Of a stretch of DNA of 33,763 bases, positions 14,330 to 22,350 are shown piece by piece. The stretch covers positions 1-33,763 of the forward strand of contig JBGVLV010000027.1 in the NCBI GenBank assembly GCA_045124465.1, written 5' to 3'. Within the stretch, counting starts at the first letter, position 1; each line of letters begins with the position of its first letter. Origin of the DNA: Scatosoma sp045124465 (GTDB lineage Bacteria; Bacillota; Clostridia; Christensenellales; Borkfalkiaceae). The translations under genes were made by a program, and so were the position numbers. The notes beneath the pieces were generated by a model. The model was not told the DNA's origin and ran no database searches. It was given only the letters and a program-made list of their open reading frames with translations.

Positions 14330-14638
14330 TTACGCTATCTCCATAATACTGTCGAGCGAGCAGATCAAAAACAGTTTTTTGATCTTCAACTGCAAATTGA
14401 CGAGCCGCATCGTATGTCCGTCCGACTTCACCGTTTTGAGGATCTTGACGAACGTACCGAGCGTGGTGCTGTCGATGAAATCGAGCTTTTCGCAATCGAA
14501 CACGAGATCGGCGGGCGTACTCTTGTACCCCTCCGTCACCGCCTGATAGAACGTTTCGGCGTTGCTCAGATCGATATCCCCCGAAAGCGAGATATGCAGT
14601 TTTCCGTCGGAGATACCCGTGATTTTGACTTCTTCCAT
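14330..14638 (-). CDS. STAS-domain anti-anti-sigma factor
   Basis: Protein of 102 residues, one STAS domain: ISLSGDIDLSNAETFYQAV (about 16-34), then DLVFDCEKLDFIDSTTLGTF (about 44-63). The phosphorylation site of SpoIIAA/RsbV lies in a DSSGLG loop; here it is DSTTLG, keeping a Ser and adding two Thr. Dephosphorylated STAS protein would sequester the anti-sigma factor and free the sigma factor. ATG 14638 is preferred over the upstream TTG at 14653 because the GGAG/AAAGGA ribosome binding site lies between them. First gene of the operon; a TATAAT (14662-14667) lies upstream without a good -35 box, which leaves room for an alternative-sigma promoter. Confidence 0.88.
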   Translation of the reverse strand: MEEVKITGISDGKLHISLSGDIDLSNAETFYQAVTEGYKSTPADLVFDCEKLDFIDSTTLGTFVKILKTVKSDGHTMRLVNLQLKIKKLFLICSLDSIMEIA

Positions 14639-14715
14639 TGTCCTTTTCTCCAAAGTTTTCTATTATACTTATAACGCACTTTTTCCGTTTTTTAAACAGT
14701 TTTGCGGAATTTTCC

Positions 14716-15660
14716 TCACGCGAGCACGGGTACGATATTCAAAAGCATACCCACCGCCACCGCAAGGAAGTAGCTGAACGCGATCAACGCCGCGTTCCGT
14801 TTCCATTTCTTTACGTTACGGAGCAACACGACGAACCCCATACCCGCGTTGGCGCACAAGCCCGCCACGCACGAACCGAAGGTGATCGCGCCGCTCAAAA
14901 ACGCCTCCGTAATGACCACGCTGGACGCGCAGTTGGGGATAAGACCTATCGCGCAAGTGACGAGCGGTTGGATAAACCTGCCGCGGTGCATAAAGTCCAC
15001 GAACGCCTGTTCGCCGACGGAATGTACGATCGCGGTCAAGGCGAAATTGACGAGGAATATGAACGCCGCCACTTTCAGCGTGTGCAAAAGCGGGTAAATA
15101 AAATACGTTTTCCACCAAGGCGTACTCTCGTCGTGCGGTCTGCCGCAGGAGCATACCACGTCGCCGTCCCGTTCGTCGAGGTAACGGCGGATAAATATCT
15201 CGTGGGTGGTTTTCGGCGCTTTTTCGTCCGTTTCGGATTGTTGAACGCATACCTGCCCCCGTCCTACGAGTTTCAATACCCCGTCCACGCCGTAGCCGAC
15301 CGCCACGCCGACGAGGATCTTGACGGCGAGCATAGGAAGTACCCACGCCGCGCCCGCGCCGTCGGAAAGCAGAATAATGAACGCCTCGTCGCTCGTGGAG
15401 AAAAAGATCGCGAGCAGCGTCCCGACGGTGATATACCGCCGTTCGTACAGTTTCGCCGCCATTACGGAGAACCCGCATTGCGGGATCAGACCCGTCGCCG
15501 AGCCGAGGAGAGGTCCGAACCGACCGCCGAAACGGTTCGCCTTCTTCAAGTCCGTTTTGTTCTCCAACAGTTCGATGAGGATATACATAAACAGGATCCA
15601 AGGCAAAAGCGGCGCGGTGTCCTCCAACGCGTGTAACAATATTTCCAAGAAATGTTCCAT
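14716..15660 (-). CDS. Putative 10-TM heavy-metal/manganese exporter (ArsP_2-like permease)
   Basis: Protein of 314 residues with two homologous halves of hydrophobic helices, as in the ArsP_2 (DUF2899) family of metal-efflux permeases. The first half has LPWILFMYILIELLENKTDL and GLIPQCGFSVMAAKLYERRY, the second IGLIPNCASSVVITEAFLSG. The paired GLIPxC motifs with Cys are typical of the family and probably line the transport path. A central soluble loop (about 150-190) contains CSCGRPHDES, a plausible metal-binding site. The ATG at 15660 is 2 nt after the tsaD stop, so the two are translationally coupled; the in-frame TTG at 15666 is inside tsaD's stop and not needed. Metal specificity (Mn, As or other) is inference from the family only. 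Confidence 0.78.
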   Translation of the reverse strand: MEHFLEILLHALEDTAPLLPWILFMYILIELLENKTDLKKANRFGGRFGPLLGSATGLIPQCGFSVMAAKLYERRYITVGTLLAIFFSTSDEAFIILLSDGAGAAWVLPMLAVKILVGVAVGYGVDGVLKLVGRGQVCVQQSETDEKAPKTTHEIFIRRYLDERDGDVVCSCGRPHDESTPWWKTYFIYPLLHTLKVAAFIFLVNFALTAIVHSVGEQAFVDFMHRGRFIQPLVTCAIGLIPNCASSVVITEAFLSGAITFGSCVAGLCANAGMGFVVLLRNVKKWKRNAALIAFSYFLAVAVGMLLNIVPVLA

Positions 15661-15662
15661 AG

Positions 15663-16742
15663 TCAACCTTTCATATTTTGGCTTTGCGGGGTCTTTAACG
15701 TCGCGGCGAGCGGTATGGACGCCTTGGCGTTGAGCGACATTTCCGCGAAGTGGCCGAGCGAGTATTGCACAACGCCCTCGGCGGCGATCATCGCCGCGTT
15801 ATCCGTACAGTACCGTTTTTCGGGCAGAACGAGCGCAAGCGCGTTCTTTTCGCAAGCCGCTTGCAAGCTACGGCGCAAATATCCGTTCGCCGCTACGCCG
15901 CCGCCCGCCGTCACCGTGTTCACGCCCCGTTCGAGCGCCGCCGCGACCGTCTTTTCAACGAGTACGTCTATCGCCGCGCATTGAAAGGACGCCGCCACGT
16001 CCGCTTTCTCGTACGGTTCGCCCTTTTGTTCCTTCGTATGACAATAATTGATGACCGCCGTTTTCAGTCCGCTGTACGAGAAGTTATACCCCCCGCCGCC
16101 TTTGAGCATTTTCGGCATAGGGATATTCGCGTTCCCGTCCGCCGCGCAACGCTCGATATTCGGGCCGCCGGGGTATTTAAGACCGAGTACCCGCGCTACT
16201 TTGTCGAACGCCTCGCCGACGGCGTCGTCGAGGGTCGCGCCGAGTATTTCGAACTCGGACTCCGTTTTCGTATGCAGGATCGCCGTATGACCGCCGCTTG
16301 CGAGCAACGTAACGAAAGGCGGTTTGAGAGTGGGGCTGTCGAGGTATGCCGCAGCGAGATGGCCGCGGATATGGTTGACGGCGATAAGCGGTTTACCGAT
16401 GGCGTACGCGAACGCTTTCGCGAAGGATACGCCGACGAGGAGCGCGCCCAAAAGCCCCGCGCCGTACGTCACCGCCACCGCGTCGATCTCGTCGTACGTT
16501 ATGCCCGCGTTCTTGATCGCGCGTTCCACGACGAGCGCGATCGCGTCGGTATGCGCACGGGAGGCGATCTCGGGCACTACGCCGCCGTAAAGGGACTGGA
16601 TATTCGCGGACGAGGCGATCTCGTCGGAGAGGATCTTTCTGCCCTTGACGACCGCCGCCGCCGTTTCGTCGCACGAGGATTCTATCCCCAGCACGATCGG
16701 GTCTTTCTTTTTGATATCGAGGTTTTTCAAAGGATCGTACAT
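15663..16742 (-). CDS. tsaD: tRNA N6-adenosine threonylcarbamoyltransferase TsaD
   Basis: Protein of 359 residues, the Kae1/TsaD/YgjD family that transfers threonylcarbamoyl to A37 of ANN-reading tRNAs with TsaB and TsaE, neither of which is encoded here. ASKHA-fold landmarks: LGIESSCDETAAAVV (about 18-32), the metal-binding histidines in NHIRGHLAAA (more often NHxEGH, but both His kept), ASGGHTAIL, GEAFDKVARVLGLKYPGGP, FSYSGLKTAVI and CTDNAAMIAAEG with the metal Asp. The C-terminus runs about 15 residues beyond the core. ATG 16742 is used. The gene follows prfB after a strong hairpin and is coupled to the metal permease downstream. Confidence 0.96.
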   Translation of the reverse strand: MYDPLKNLDIKKKDPIVLGIESSCDETAAAVVKGRKILSDEIASSANIQSLYGGVVPEIASRAHTDAIALVVERAIKNAGITYDEIDAVAVTYGAGLLGALLVGVSFAKAFAYAIGKPLIAVNHIRGHLAAAYLDSPTLKPPFVTLLASGGHTAILHTKTESEFEILGATLDDAVGEAFDKVARVLGLKYPGGPNIERCAADGNANIPMPKMLKGGGGYNFSYSGLKTAVINYCHTKEQKGEPYEKADVAASFQCAAIDVLVEKTVAAALERGVNTVTAGGGVAANGYLRRSLQAACEKNALALVLPEKRYCTDNAAMIAAEGVVQYSLGHFAEMSLNAKASIPLAATLKTPQSQNMKG

Positions 16743-16769
16743 ACTTTCTCCTTTTCTCTATCAATTTTA

Positions 16770-16793
16770 AGCGGCGCGCAAACGCGCGCCGCT
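16770..16793 (-). terminator. Strong hairpin between prfB and tsaD (partial terminator or attenuator)
   Basis: AGCGGCGCGC (16770-16779) pairs with GCGCGCCGCT (16784-16793) around AAAC. On the minus strand it is followed by TAAAATTG and not a T-run, so termination would be inefficient; it may lower tsaD expression or mark an mRNA end. Confidence 0.45.
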
Positions 16794-16798
16794 CCCTG

Positions 16799-17896
16799 TT
16801 ACGCTTTTTTCAGGTAGTCGATGATAAAGCCTTGGATATCCCCGTCCATAACGGCTTGGATATCGCCTTTTTCGTAGCCCGTACGGTGGTCTTTCGCCAT
16901 CGTGTACGGACAGAACACGTACGAACGGATCTGCGCGCCCCATTCGATCTTTCTCACGTCGCCTTTCATCGCCGCCGCCTCAGCCTGGCGCTGCTCGATC
17001 TTCTTTTCCAAGAGCTTGGAACGGAGCATATTAAAGCACATCGCCTTGTTTTGGAGCTGGGAACGTTCGTTCTGGCATTGCACCACGATCCCCGTGGGGA
17101 AGTGCGTGATACGCACCGCCGAGGCGACCTTGTTTACGTTCTGACCGCCCGCGCCGCCCGAATGGTAAATATCGATACGGATATCGTCGTCGTTTATCTC
17201 GACTTCGTCATCCTCTTCGACCTCGGGCATAACTTCGAGCGAACAGAACGAGGTCTGACGGCGTTTGTTCGCGTCGAACGGCGAGATACGCACCAACCTG
17301 TGCACGCCCATTTCCGCTTTCAGATACCCGTACGCGTTTTCGCCCTCCACGCGAAAGTCCACGCTCTTAAAGCCCGCGCCGTCGCCCGCCTCGCGGTCGA
17401 GTTCGTAGACTTTAAAGCCCATTTTTTCGCAATAACGGCAATACATACGGTAGAGCATTTGACACCAGTCGCAAGCCTCCGTCCCGCCCGCGCCCGCGTG
17501 CAATGTGAGCATTGCGTTATGGTTGTCGTACGGTCCTTTGAGGATCGCGCGGATACGCATATCTTCGATGTCTTTTTCCGCGACGGAAAGCATTTCGTCG
17601 AGTTCGGCGATCAGACTTTCGTCCTCCGTTTCCTCGATGAGGTCTACGACGTCCTCGGCGTCTTTCAACGCCGTATCGCCCTTTTCGTAAGAGGAGATCT
17701 TGCCGCGAATGAGGGAGATCTCCCGACCTATTTTGGTGGATTTTTCCAGATCCTGCCAAACTTCGGGGCTTTCCTGTTCCTTTTCAAGCTCCGCAAGGCG
17801 GGGGCGCAAATGCTCGATATCGAGCGCGTATTCCGCCTCTTTGAGTACTTCGCGCATATCTTGTATCTTTAATCTGTAATCGTCTGCTTTGAACAT
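16799..17896 (-). CDS. prfB: Peptide chain release factor 2
   Basis: Protein of 365 residues that ends translation at UGA and UAA. The anticodon-like SPF tripeptide is in RLVRISPFDANKRR, and the peptidyl-hydrolysis GGQ is in HSGGAGGQNVNKVASAV. An N-terminal coiled-coil domain (about 5-90, SPEVWQDLEKSTKIGREISL) and the AGAGGTEACDWCQMLYRMY stretch complete the family profile. The coding frame is continuous from ATG 17896, so the programmed +1 frameshift (in-frame UGA near codon 25) that autoregulates prfB in many bacteria is absent. AAGGAAA precedes the start. It lies 23 nt after secA on the same strand, the common secA-prfB arrangement of Bacillota. Confidence 0.97.
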   Translation of the reverse strand: MFKADDYRLKIQDMREVLKEAEYALDIEHLRPRLAELEKEQESPEVWQDLEKSTKIGREISLIRGKISSYEKGDTALKDAEDVVDLIEETEDESLIAELDEMLSVAEKDIEDMRIRAILKGPYDNHNAMLTLHAGAGGTEACDWCQMLYRMYCRYCEKMGFKVYELDREAGDGAGFKSVDFRVEGENAYGYLKAEMGVHRLVRISPFDANKRRQTSFCSLEVMPEVEEDDEVEINDDDIRIDIYHSGGAGGQNVNKVASAVRITHFPTGIVVQCQNERSQLQNKAMCFNMLRSKLLEKKIEQRQAEAAAMKGDVRKIEWGAQIRSYVFCPYTMAKDHRTGYEKGDIQAVMDGDIQGFIIDYLKKA

Positions 17897-17919
17897 ATAT
17901 TTCCTTAATTTATCCGAAC

Positions 17920-20883
17920 TTATTTCTCCGAATTTTCCCCTTTTGCCGCGTCCTGCGCCGCTTGCATTTGCGCCATCTTCTCCTTATACGACGACATATT
18001 CGTCAAGGGTTCGGGCATTTGCCGACGGAACGGTCTGCGCGCGGGCTGTTGCGCGGGAGCTTGGGAATTGCCGTTTGCCACCCGCAAAGGCACGCTCTGC
18101 GCGGGAGCGGGCGCGGGACGGATCTCCACTTTCACTTTCAACAACACGCTGATCGTCGTTCTTTGGATACGCGCGATCATCTCGTCGAACATATCGAACC
18201 CTTCCTGTTTATACGAGATGATCGGATCGACCTGACCGTACGCGCGGAGGGAGATACCTTTACGGAGCTGATCCATCGCGTCGATATGGTCTATCCAGTT
18301 GCGGTCGACGTTCATAAGCAATACCCGTCTTTCCACCGCGTAGAAGTCCACGCCCTGTTCTTTGAGCGCCTCTATCTTCTTTTCGTATTCTTTTTCGACC
18401 TTTCTCGAAATCTTCTTCAACGCAAGCTCGTAATCCCACTTCATCAAGCGTTCGCGCGTGACGTAGTTCGTACCCTCGGGCAAAACTTTCGCCTCGAGCG
18501 CGGCGTTGAGTTCCGCCTCGTTCCAAAGCTCGGGCATATCCTCTACGTTGACCGCCGCCGACAGCGTTTCCGCTACGTAGTCGGGGATATATTTGAGGAT
18601 CTGTTCGTGAACGTTGCCGCCTTTGAGCACGTTCATACGTTCTTCGTACATTACCATACGTTGTTTGTTCATAACGTCGTCGTACTGCAAGACGTTTTTA
18701 CGGATACCGAAGTTTCTGCCCTCGATGGTCTTTTGCGCGTTCTCGATACCGCGAGAAAGCATTTTCGATTGCAAACAGGTGTCCTCGTCGATCTTGAAAA
18801 GGTTATACAGCGCTTTCATTCGCTCGCCGCCGAACCGCATAACGAGATCGTCCTCCAAGGACAGGAAGAACACGGACATACCGATATCGCCCTGACGGCC
18901 CGCACGACCGCGGAGCTGGTTGTCGATACGGCGGGATTCGTGGCGTTCCGTACCGATGATACAAAGCCCGCCCGCCGCGATGACCTGTTCCTTTTCCGCG
19001 TCCGTTTCTTTCTTATAATGTTCGTAGACCTGTTTATAACGTTCGCGGAGTTTTTGTATCTTTTCGTCCACGTCGGTGATATAGGTGCTGATCGCAAGTT
19101 CGATGTCCTCGCGTTCCGCGCCTTCCTCGCGCAAACGTTTTTTCGCCAGATATTCGGGGTTGCCGCCAAGCAGGATATCCGTACCGCGCCCCGCCATATT
19201 CGTGGAGATCGTCACCGCGCCGAGCCGACCCGCTTGCGCGACGATCTCCGCCTCGCGTTCGTGGTTCTTGGCGTTGAGGATATTGTGTTTCACGCCGTTG
19301 CGTTTCAAAAGACGGGATATTTCCTCCGACTTATCGACGGACGAAGTACCGACAAGGATCGGCTGACCGCTCTCGTGGCGTTGCATGATCTCGTTGACGA
19401 TCGCGCGCTTTTTCCCGTCGACCGTGGAATAGACCATATCGGGCAAGTCCACGCGTTGCACGGGACGGTTGGTGGGGATCTCTACGACGTCGAGGGAATA
19501 GATCGTTCTGAACTCCGCCTCTTCCGTTTTCGCAGTACCCGTCATACCCGAAAGCTTGGAGTACAGACGGAAATAGTTCTGGAAGGTAATGGTCGCGTAC
19601 GTCTTGTTCTCGCTGCGTACCTCTACGCCCTCTTTCGCCTCGATCGCCTGGTGCAGACCGTCGGAGTATCTTCTGCCGATCATAAGACGGCCGGTGAACT
19701 CGTCTACGATGACCACTTCGCCGTCGTTGACGATATAGTCCTCGTCCAGCTTGAACAGCTTATGCGCTTTGAGCGCCTGTTGGATATGGTGATTGAGGTC
19801 GGCGTGTTCGATCTCCGCGATATTGTCGATACGGAAGAACTTCTCCGCCTTTCTCGCGCCGCTGTCGGTGAGCTCCACCGTCTTGTCTTTGCGGTTGATG
19901 ATATAATCCCATTCCTTTGCCGCCGCGAGCGATTTCTTGCCCTCGGGCGCAGCCGCGAGCGCCGCCGCTTTCTTTTCCGCTTGCTCCGCCTCGTAGTTCG
20001 CCTGTTCTTCGAGGGTCATCTTGGTATAATCGACGACTTCTTCTTCGTCCTCCGTATCCTCTACGACCTTTTTCTTCTTTTTCTTATCCGCGCGGCGGGA
20101 GAGCAAAGCCGCGTCCTCCGCCTCTTTCAGCTCGTCGTCGAACCCGCCCGAGAACGTACGCACGAGTTTGTCTACCTGCACGTACAGATCGGAGGATTTT
20201 TCGCCCTTGCCCGAAATGATCAAAGGCGTTCTCGCCTCGTCGATAAGAATGGAGTCCACCTCGTCCACGATCGCGAACGACAGATCACGCTGGACCATTT
20301 TATTGAGATCGGTTTTGAGATTGTCGCGCAGATAGTCGAACCCGAATTCGTTGTTCGTACCGTACACGATATCGCATTTATACGCCGCGCGTTTCTGATC
20401 GTCGTCCATACCGGGTACGACGACGCCGACGGTCAGTCCCATAAACTTATGCACCTTTCCCATCCATTCCGCGTCGCGCTTGGCAAGATAGTCGTTTACC
20501 GTAACGATATGCACGCTCTTGCCCGTGAGCGCGTTGAGGTATGCGGGGAGGGTGGAAACGAGGGTCTTACCTTCGCCCGTACGCATTTCCGCGATACGGC
20601 CTTGATGCAGGCAGATACCGCCGATGATCTGTACGCGGAAGTGGCGCATACCCAACACTCTTTTCGCCGCCTCGCGGAGCGCCGCGAACGCGTCGTATAA
20701 AATATCGTCCGTCGTTTCGCCGTTTTTCAGACGGTCTTTGAAAACTCCCGTCTGCGCTTTCAGCGTTTCGTCGTCCATCTCCTGATATTTGCTTTCGAGC
20801 GCCTCTACTTTGTCCGCCATCTTATTGAGCTTTTTCAAGCTCTTTCTTCCGTCGCCGCTCATCAAGTATTTAATCAATCCCAT
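17920..20883 (-). CDS. secA: Preprotein translocase ATPase SecA
   Basis: Protein of 987 residues that drives secretion through SecYEG. Landmarks: Walker A in RIAEMRTGEGKTLVSTLPAY (about 96-115), the DEVDSILIDEARTPLIISG DEAD-type box, the junction FTGRLMIGRRYSDGLHQAIE, GMTGTAKTEEAEF, TNMAGRGTDILLGGNPEYLA and GTERHESRRIDNQLRGRAGR of the second nucleotide-binding domain. Unusual is a charged, low-complexity insertion at about 250-335 (lysine run, then an acidic cluster, then an Ala/Lys/Glu helix) within the preprotein cross-linking region. The C-terminus is a Pro/Ala-rich linker ending SEK with no cysteine-rich SEC-C zinc motif. A GC-rich structured leader of about 105 nt precedes the gene. Confidence 0.98.
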   Translation of the reverse strand: MGLIKYLMSGDGRKSLKKLNKMADKVEALESKYQEMDDETLKAQTGVFKDRLKNGETTDDILYDAFAALREAAKRVLGMRHFRVQIIGGICLHQGRIAEMRTGEGKTLVSTLPAYLNALTGKSVHIVTVNDYLAKRDAEWMGKVHKFMGLTVGVVVPGMDDDQKRAAYKCDIVYGTNNEFGFDYLRDNLKTDLNKMVQRDLSFAIVDEVDSILIDEARTPLIISGKGEKSSDLYVQVDKLVRTFSGGFDDELKEAEDAALLSRRADKKKKKKVVEDTEDEEEVVDYTKMTLEEQANYEAEQAEKKAAALAAAPEGKKSLAAAKEWDYIINRKDKTVELTDSGARKAEKFFRIDNIAEIEHADLNHHIQQALKAHKLFKLDEDYIVNDGEVVIVDEFTGRLMIGRRYSDGLHQAIEAKEGVEVRSENKTYATITFQNYFRLYSKLSGMTGTAKTEEAEFRTIYSLDVVEIPTNRPVQRVDLPDMVYSTVDGKKRAIVNEIMQRHESGQPILVGTSSVDKSEEISRLLKRNGVKHNILNAKNHEREAEIVAQAGRLGAVTISTNMAGRGTDILLGGNPEYLAKKRLREEGAEREDIELAISTYITDVDEKIQKLRERYKQVYEHYKKETDAEKEQVIAAGGLCIIGTERHESRRIDNQLRGRAGRQGDIGMSVFFLSLEDDLVMRFGGERMKALYNLFKIDEDTCLQSKMLSRGIENAQKTIEGRNFGIRKNVLQYDDVMNKQRMVMYEERMNVLKGGNVHEQILKYIPDYVAETLSAAVNVEDMPELWNEAELNAALEAKVLPEGTNYVTRERLMKWDYELALKKISRKVEKEYEKKIEALKEQGVDFYAVERRVLLMNVDRNWIDHIDAMDQLRKGISLRAYGQVDPIISYKQEGFDMFDEMIARIQRTTISVLLKVKVEIRPAPAPAQSVPLRVANGNSQAPAQQPARRPFRRQMPEPLTNMSSYKEKMAQMQAAQDAAKGENSEK

Positions 20884-20997
20884 ACCAAATCTCTCCGATC
20901 TTTTTTATTTTTTACCTTTCGTTCTTTTCGGCTGTCGCGCGTGCGTAACGCGCCCGCGCGCGGGGCGGTCGTTCGACCCCGTTTGCCGTCACTTTAT

Positions 20998-21025
20998 ATT
21001 TTACAATATTTCCGCGGAAATGCAA
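20998..21025 (-). promoter_or_regulatory. Sigma-A promoter of secA
   Basis: Minus strand TTGCAT (21020-21025) and TAAAAT (20998-21003), 16 bp apart. The transcript leader to 20884 contains two GC-rich hairpins (GGGGTC/GACC-type near 20965-20985 and GCGCGT/ACGCGC near 20938-20955). The remainder of the gap, 21026-21206, is pyrimidine-rich and shows no gene. Confidence 0.5.
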
Positions 21026-21206
21026 AGCGTTTTGCCCCCCTTTTCCGATAAAAATTCCGCGAATTGCCCTTTCCCGCGCGAATTTTGTCCGTTCCTTTCC
21101 TTTTTATACCCGTTTTTTCCTCGGCTCACACGCAAGATCGGCATTCTCCTCTTTTTTATTTAAACGATTTTTTCGATCGAAACGCCGTTTTTTATTCGTT
21201 TTATCA

Positions 21207-21236
21207 TTGACAAAGGGTAAGGGAATATGCTATACT
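21207..21236 (+). promoter_or_regulatory. Sigma-A promoter of asnA
   Basis: TTGACA (21207-21212) and TATACT (21231-21236), 18 bp apart. Because transcription starts near 21243, the ATG at 21227 cannot be the translation start, which supports ATG 21269. Confidence 0.8.
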
Positions 21237-21268
21237 ATGAAAAGATAAACAAAGAAGAAGGAAAGACT

Positions 21269-22276
21269 ATGAGCAAAGTAATCGTTCCGCAAGGATACAA
21301 ATCGACTTTGGGTTTATACGATACGCAAACGGCGATCGGGCTTTTGAAACGCACGTTCGAAGAACGGCTTTGTCTGGCTCTGAATTTAAAGCGCGTTTCC
21401 GCGCCTTTATTCGTCGATCCCGACACGGGCTTGAACGACGATCTCAACGGCGTGGAGCGGCCCGTGAAATTCGACCTGAAAGAAACGGGCAAAAACGCCG
21501 TCGTCGTGCACTCTCTCGCGAAATGGAAACGTATGGCGCTCGCCGTATACGGGTTCTCCGCGGGCGAGGGTCTGTATACGGATATGAACGCGATACGCCG
21601 CGACGAAGAAATGGATAATCTGCATTCCGTCTACACCGATCAATGGGACTGGGAAAAGATCATCACCCGCGAAACGCGGACGATCGCGTACCTTAAAAAC
21701 GTCGTGCAAGGCATCGTCGGCGCGATCTGCGACACCCTCGATTTCCTCAAATGCCGCTATCCGCAAATAGGCGTGGAGCTTACCCGCACCGTAAGTTTCG
21801 TCACCTCGCAAGAACTCGAAGACGCCTACCCCGACTTGACCCCGAAAGAACGGGAGAACGCGTATCTGAAAGAACATAAAACGGCGTTCATTATGCAGAT
21901 CGGCGACAAGCTCCGTTCGGGCAAACCGCACGACGGCAGAGCGCCCGACTACGACGACTGGGCTTTGAACGGCGATATACTTTTTTGGAACGACGTTTTG
22001 GATTGTGCGTTCGAGGTTTCGTCGATGGGTATCCGCGTAGACGAGAAGTCGCTCGATGTACAGCTCACCAAAGCGGGCGCGGACGAAAGAAGAAAGTTCC
22101 CCTTCCACAAGGCGCTTTTGGCGGGCGAACTTCCGCTGACGATGGGCGGCGGTATCGGTCAGTCGCGGCTTTCGATGTTACTGCTCGGAAAAGCGCACAT
22201 CGGCGAAGTACAGGTGTCGCTTTGGGACGAGGAAACAAAACGCGTCTGCAAGGAAAACGGTATCGTCTTATTGTAA
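21269..22276 (+). CDS. asnA: Aspartate--ammonia ligase (asparagine synthetase A)
   Basis: Protein of 335 residues, the class II aminoacyl-tRNA-synthetase-like enzyme that makes asparagine from aspartate, ammonia and ATP. Recognised from VPQGYKSTLGLYDTQTAIGLLK at the N-terminus, LFVDPDTGLNDDLNGVERPV (substrate loop), VVVHSLAKWKRMAL, DMNAIRRDEEMDNLHSVYTD with the motif-2 Arg and GGGIGQSRLSMLLLGKAHIG (motif 3). ATG 21269 has AAGGAAA upstream and lies 33 nt after the -10 box. Single-gene unit, convergent with metK through a shared palindromic terminator. Confidence 0.97.
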   Translation: MSKVIVPQGYKSTLGLYDTQTAIGLLKRTFEERLCLALNLKRVSAPLFVDPDTGLNDDLNGVERPVKFDLKETGKNAVVVHSLAKWKRMALAVYGFSAGEGLYTDMNAIRRDEEMDNLHSVYTDQWDWEKIITRETRTIAYLKNVVQGIVGAICDTLDFLKCRYPQIGVELTRTVSFVTSQELEDAYPDLTPKERENAYLKEHKTAFIMQIGDKLRSGKPHDGRAPDYDDWALNGDILFWNDVLDCAFEVSSMGIRVDEKSLDVQLTKAGADERRKFPFHKALLAGELPLTMGGGIGQSRLSMLLLGKAHIGEVQVSLWDEETKRVCKENGIVLL

Positions 22277-22296
22277 AAAAGATCTGAAAATATACG

Positions 22297-22328
22297 AAAA
22301 ACGGACGGAAATTTCCGTCCGTTTTTTA
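22297..22328. terminator. Bidirectional palindromic terminator between asnA and metK
   Basis: A perfect palindrome AAAAACGGACGGAAA / TTTCCGTCCGTTTTT is centred at 22311/22312, with flanking A- and T-runs that give a U-tail in both directions; it serves both convergent genes. Confidence 0.9.
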
Positions 22329-22346
22329 TTTCGTCGCATACCTGCC
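22317..22346 (-). repeat. Copy 2 of a 30-nt post-gene repeat
   Basis: Matches 8416-8445 at 27 of 30 positions, beginning inside the 3' arm of the shared terminator and ending 4 nt before the metK stop codon. On the metK transcript it reads GGCAGGTATGCGACGAAA and continues into the terminator. Confidence 0.55.
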
Positions 22347-22350
22347 GCCG

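Noticed and set aside
15235..15260. GCATACCTG inside the metal permease, mutase and radical SAM genes as further copies of the dispersed motif
   Set aside because: Those matches are short and mostly encode Ala-Tyr-Leu or similar in coding frames; only the intergenic copies extend beyond the core.
17962..20700. 912-codon plus-strand frame opposite secA
   Set aside because: Arg/His/Phe-rich composition without motifs; a shadow of secA codon use.
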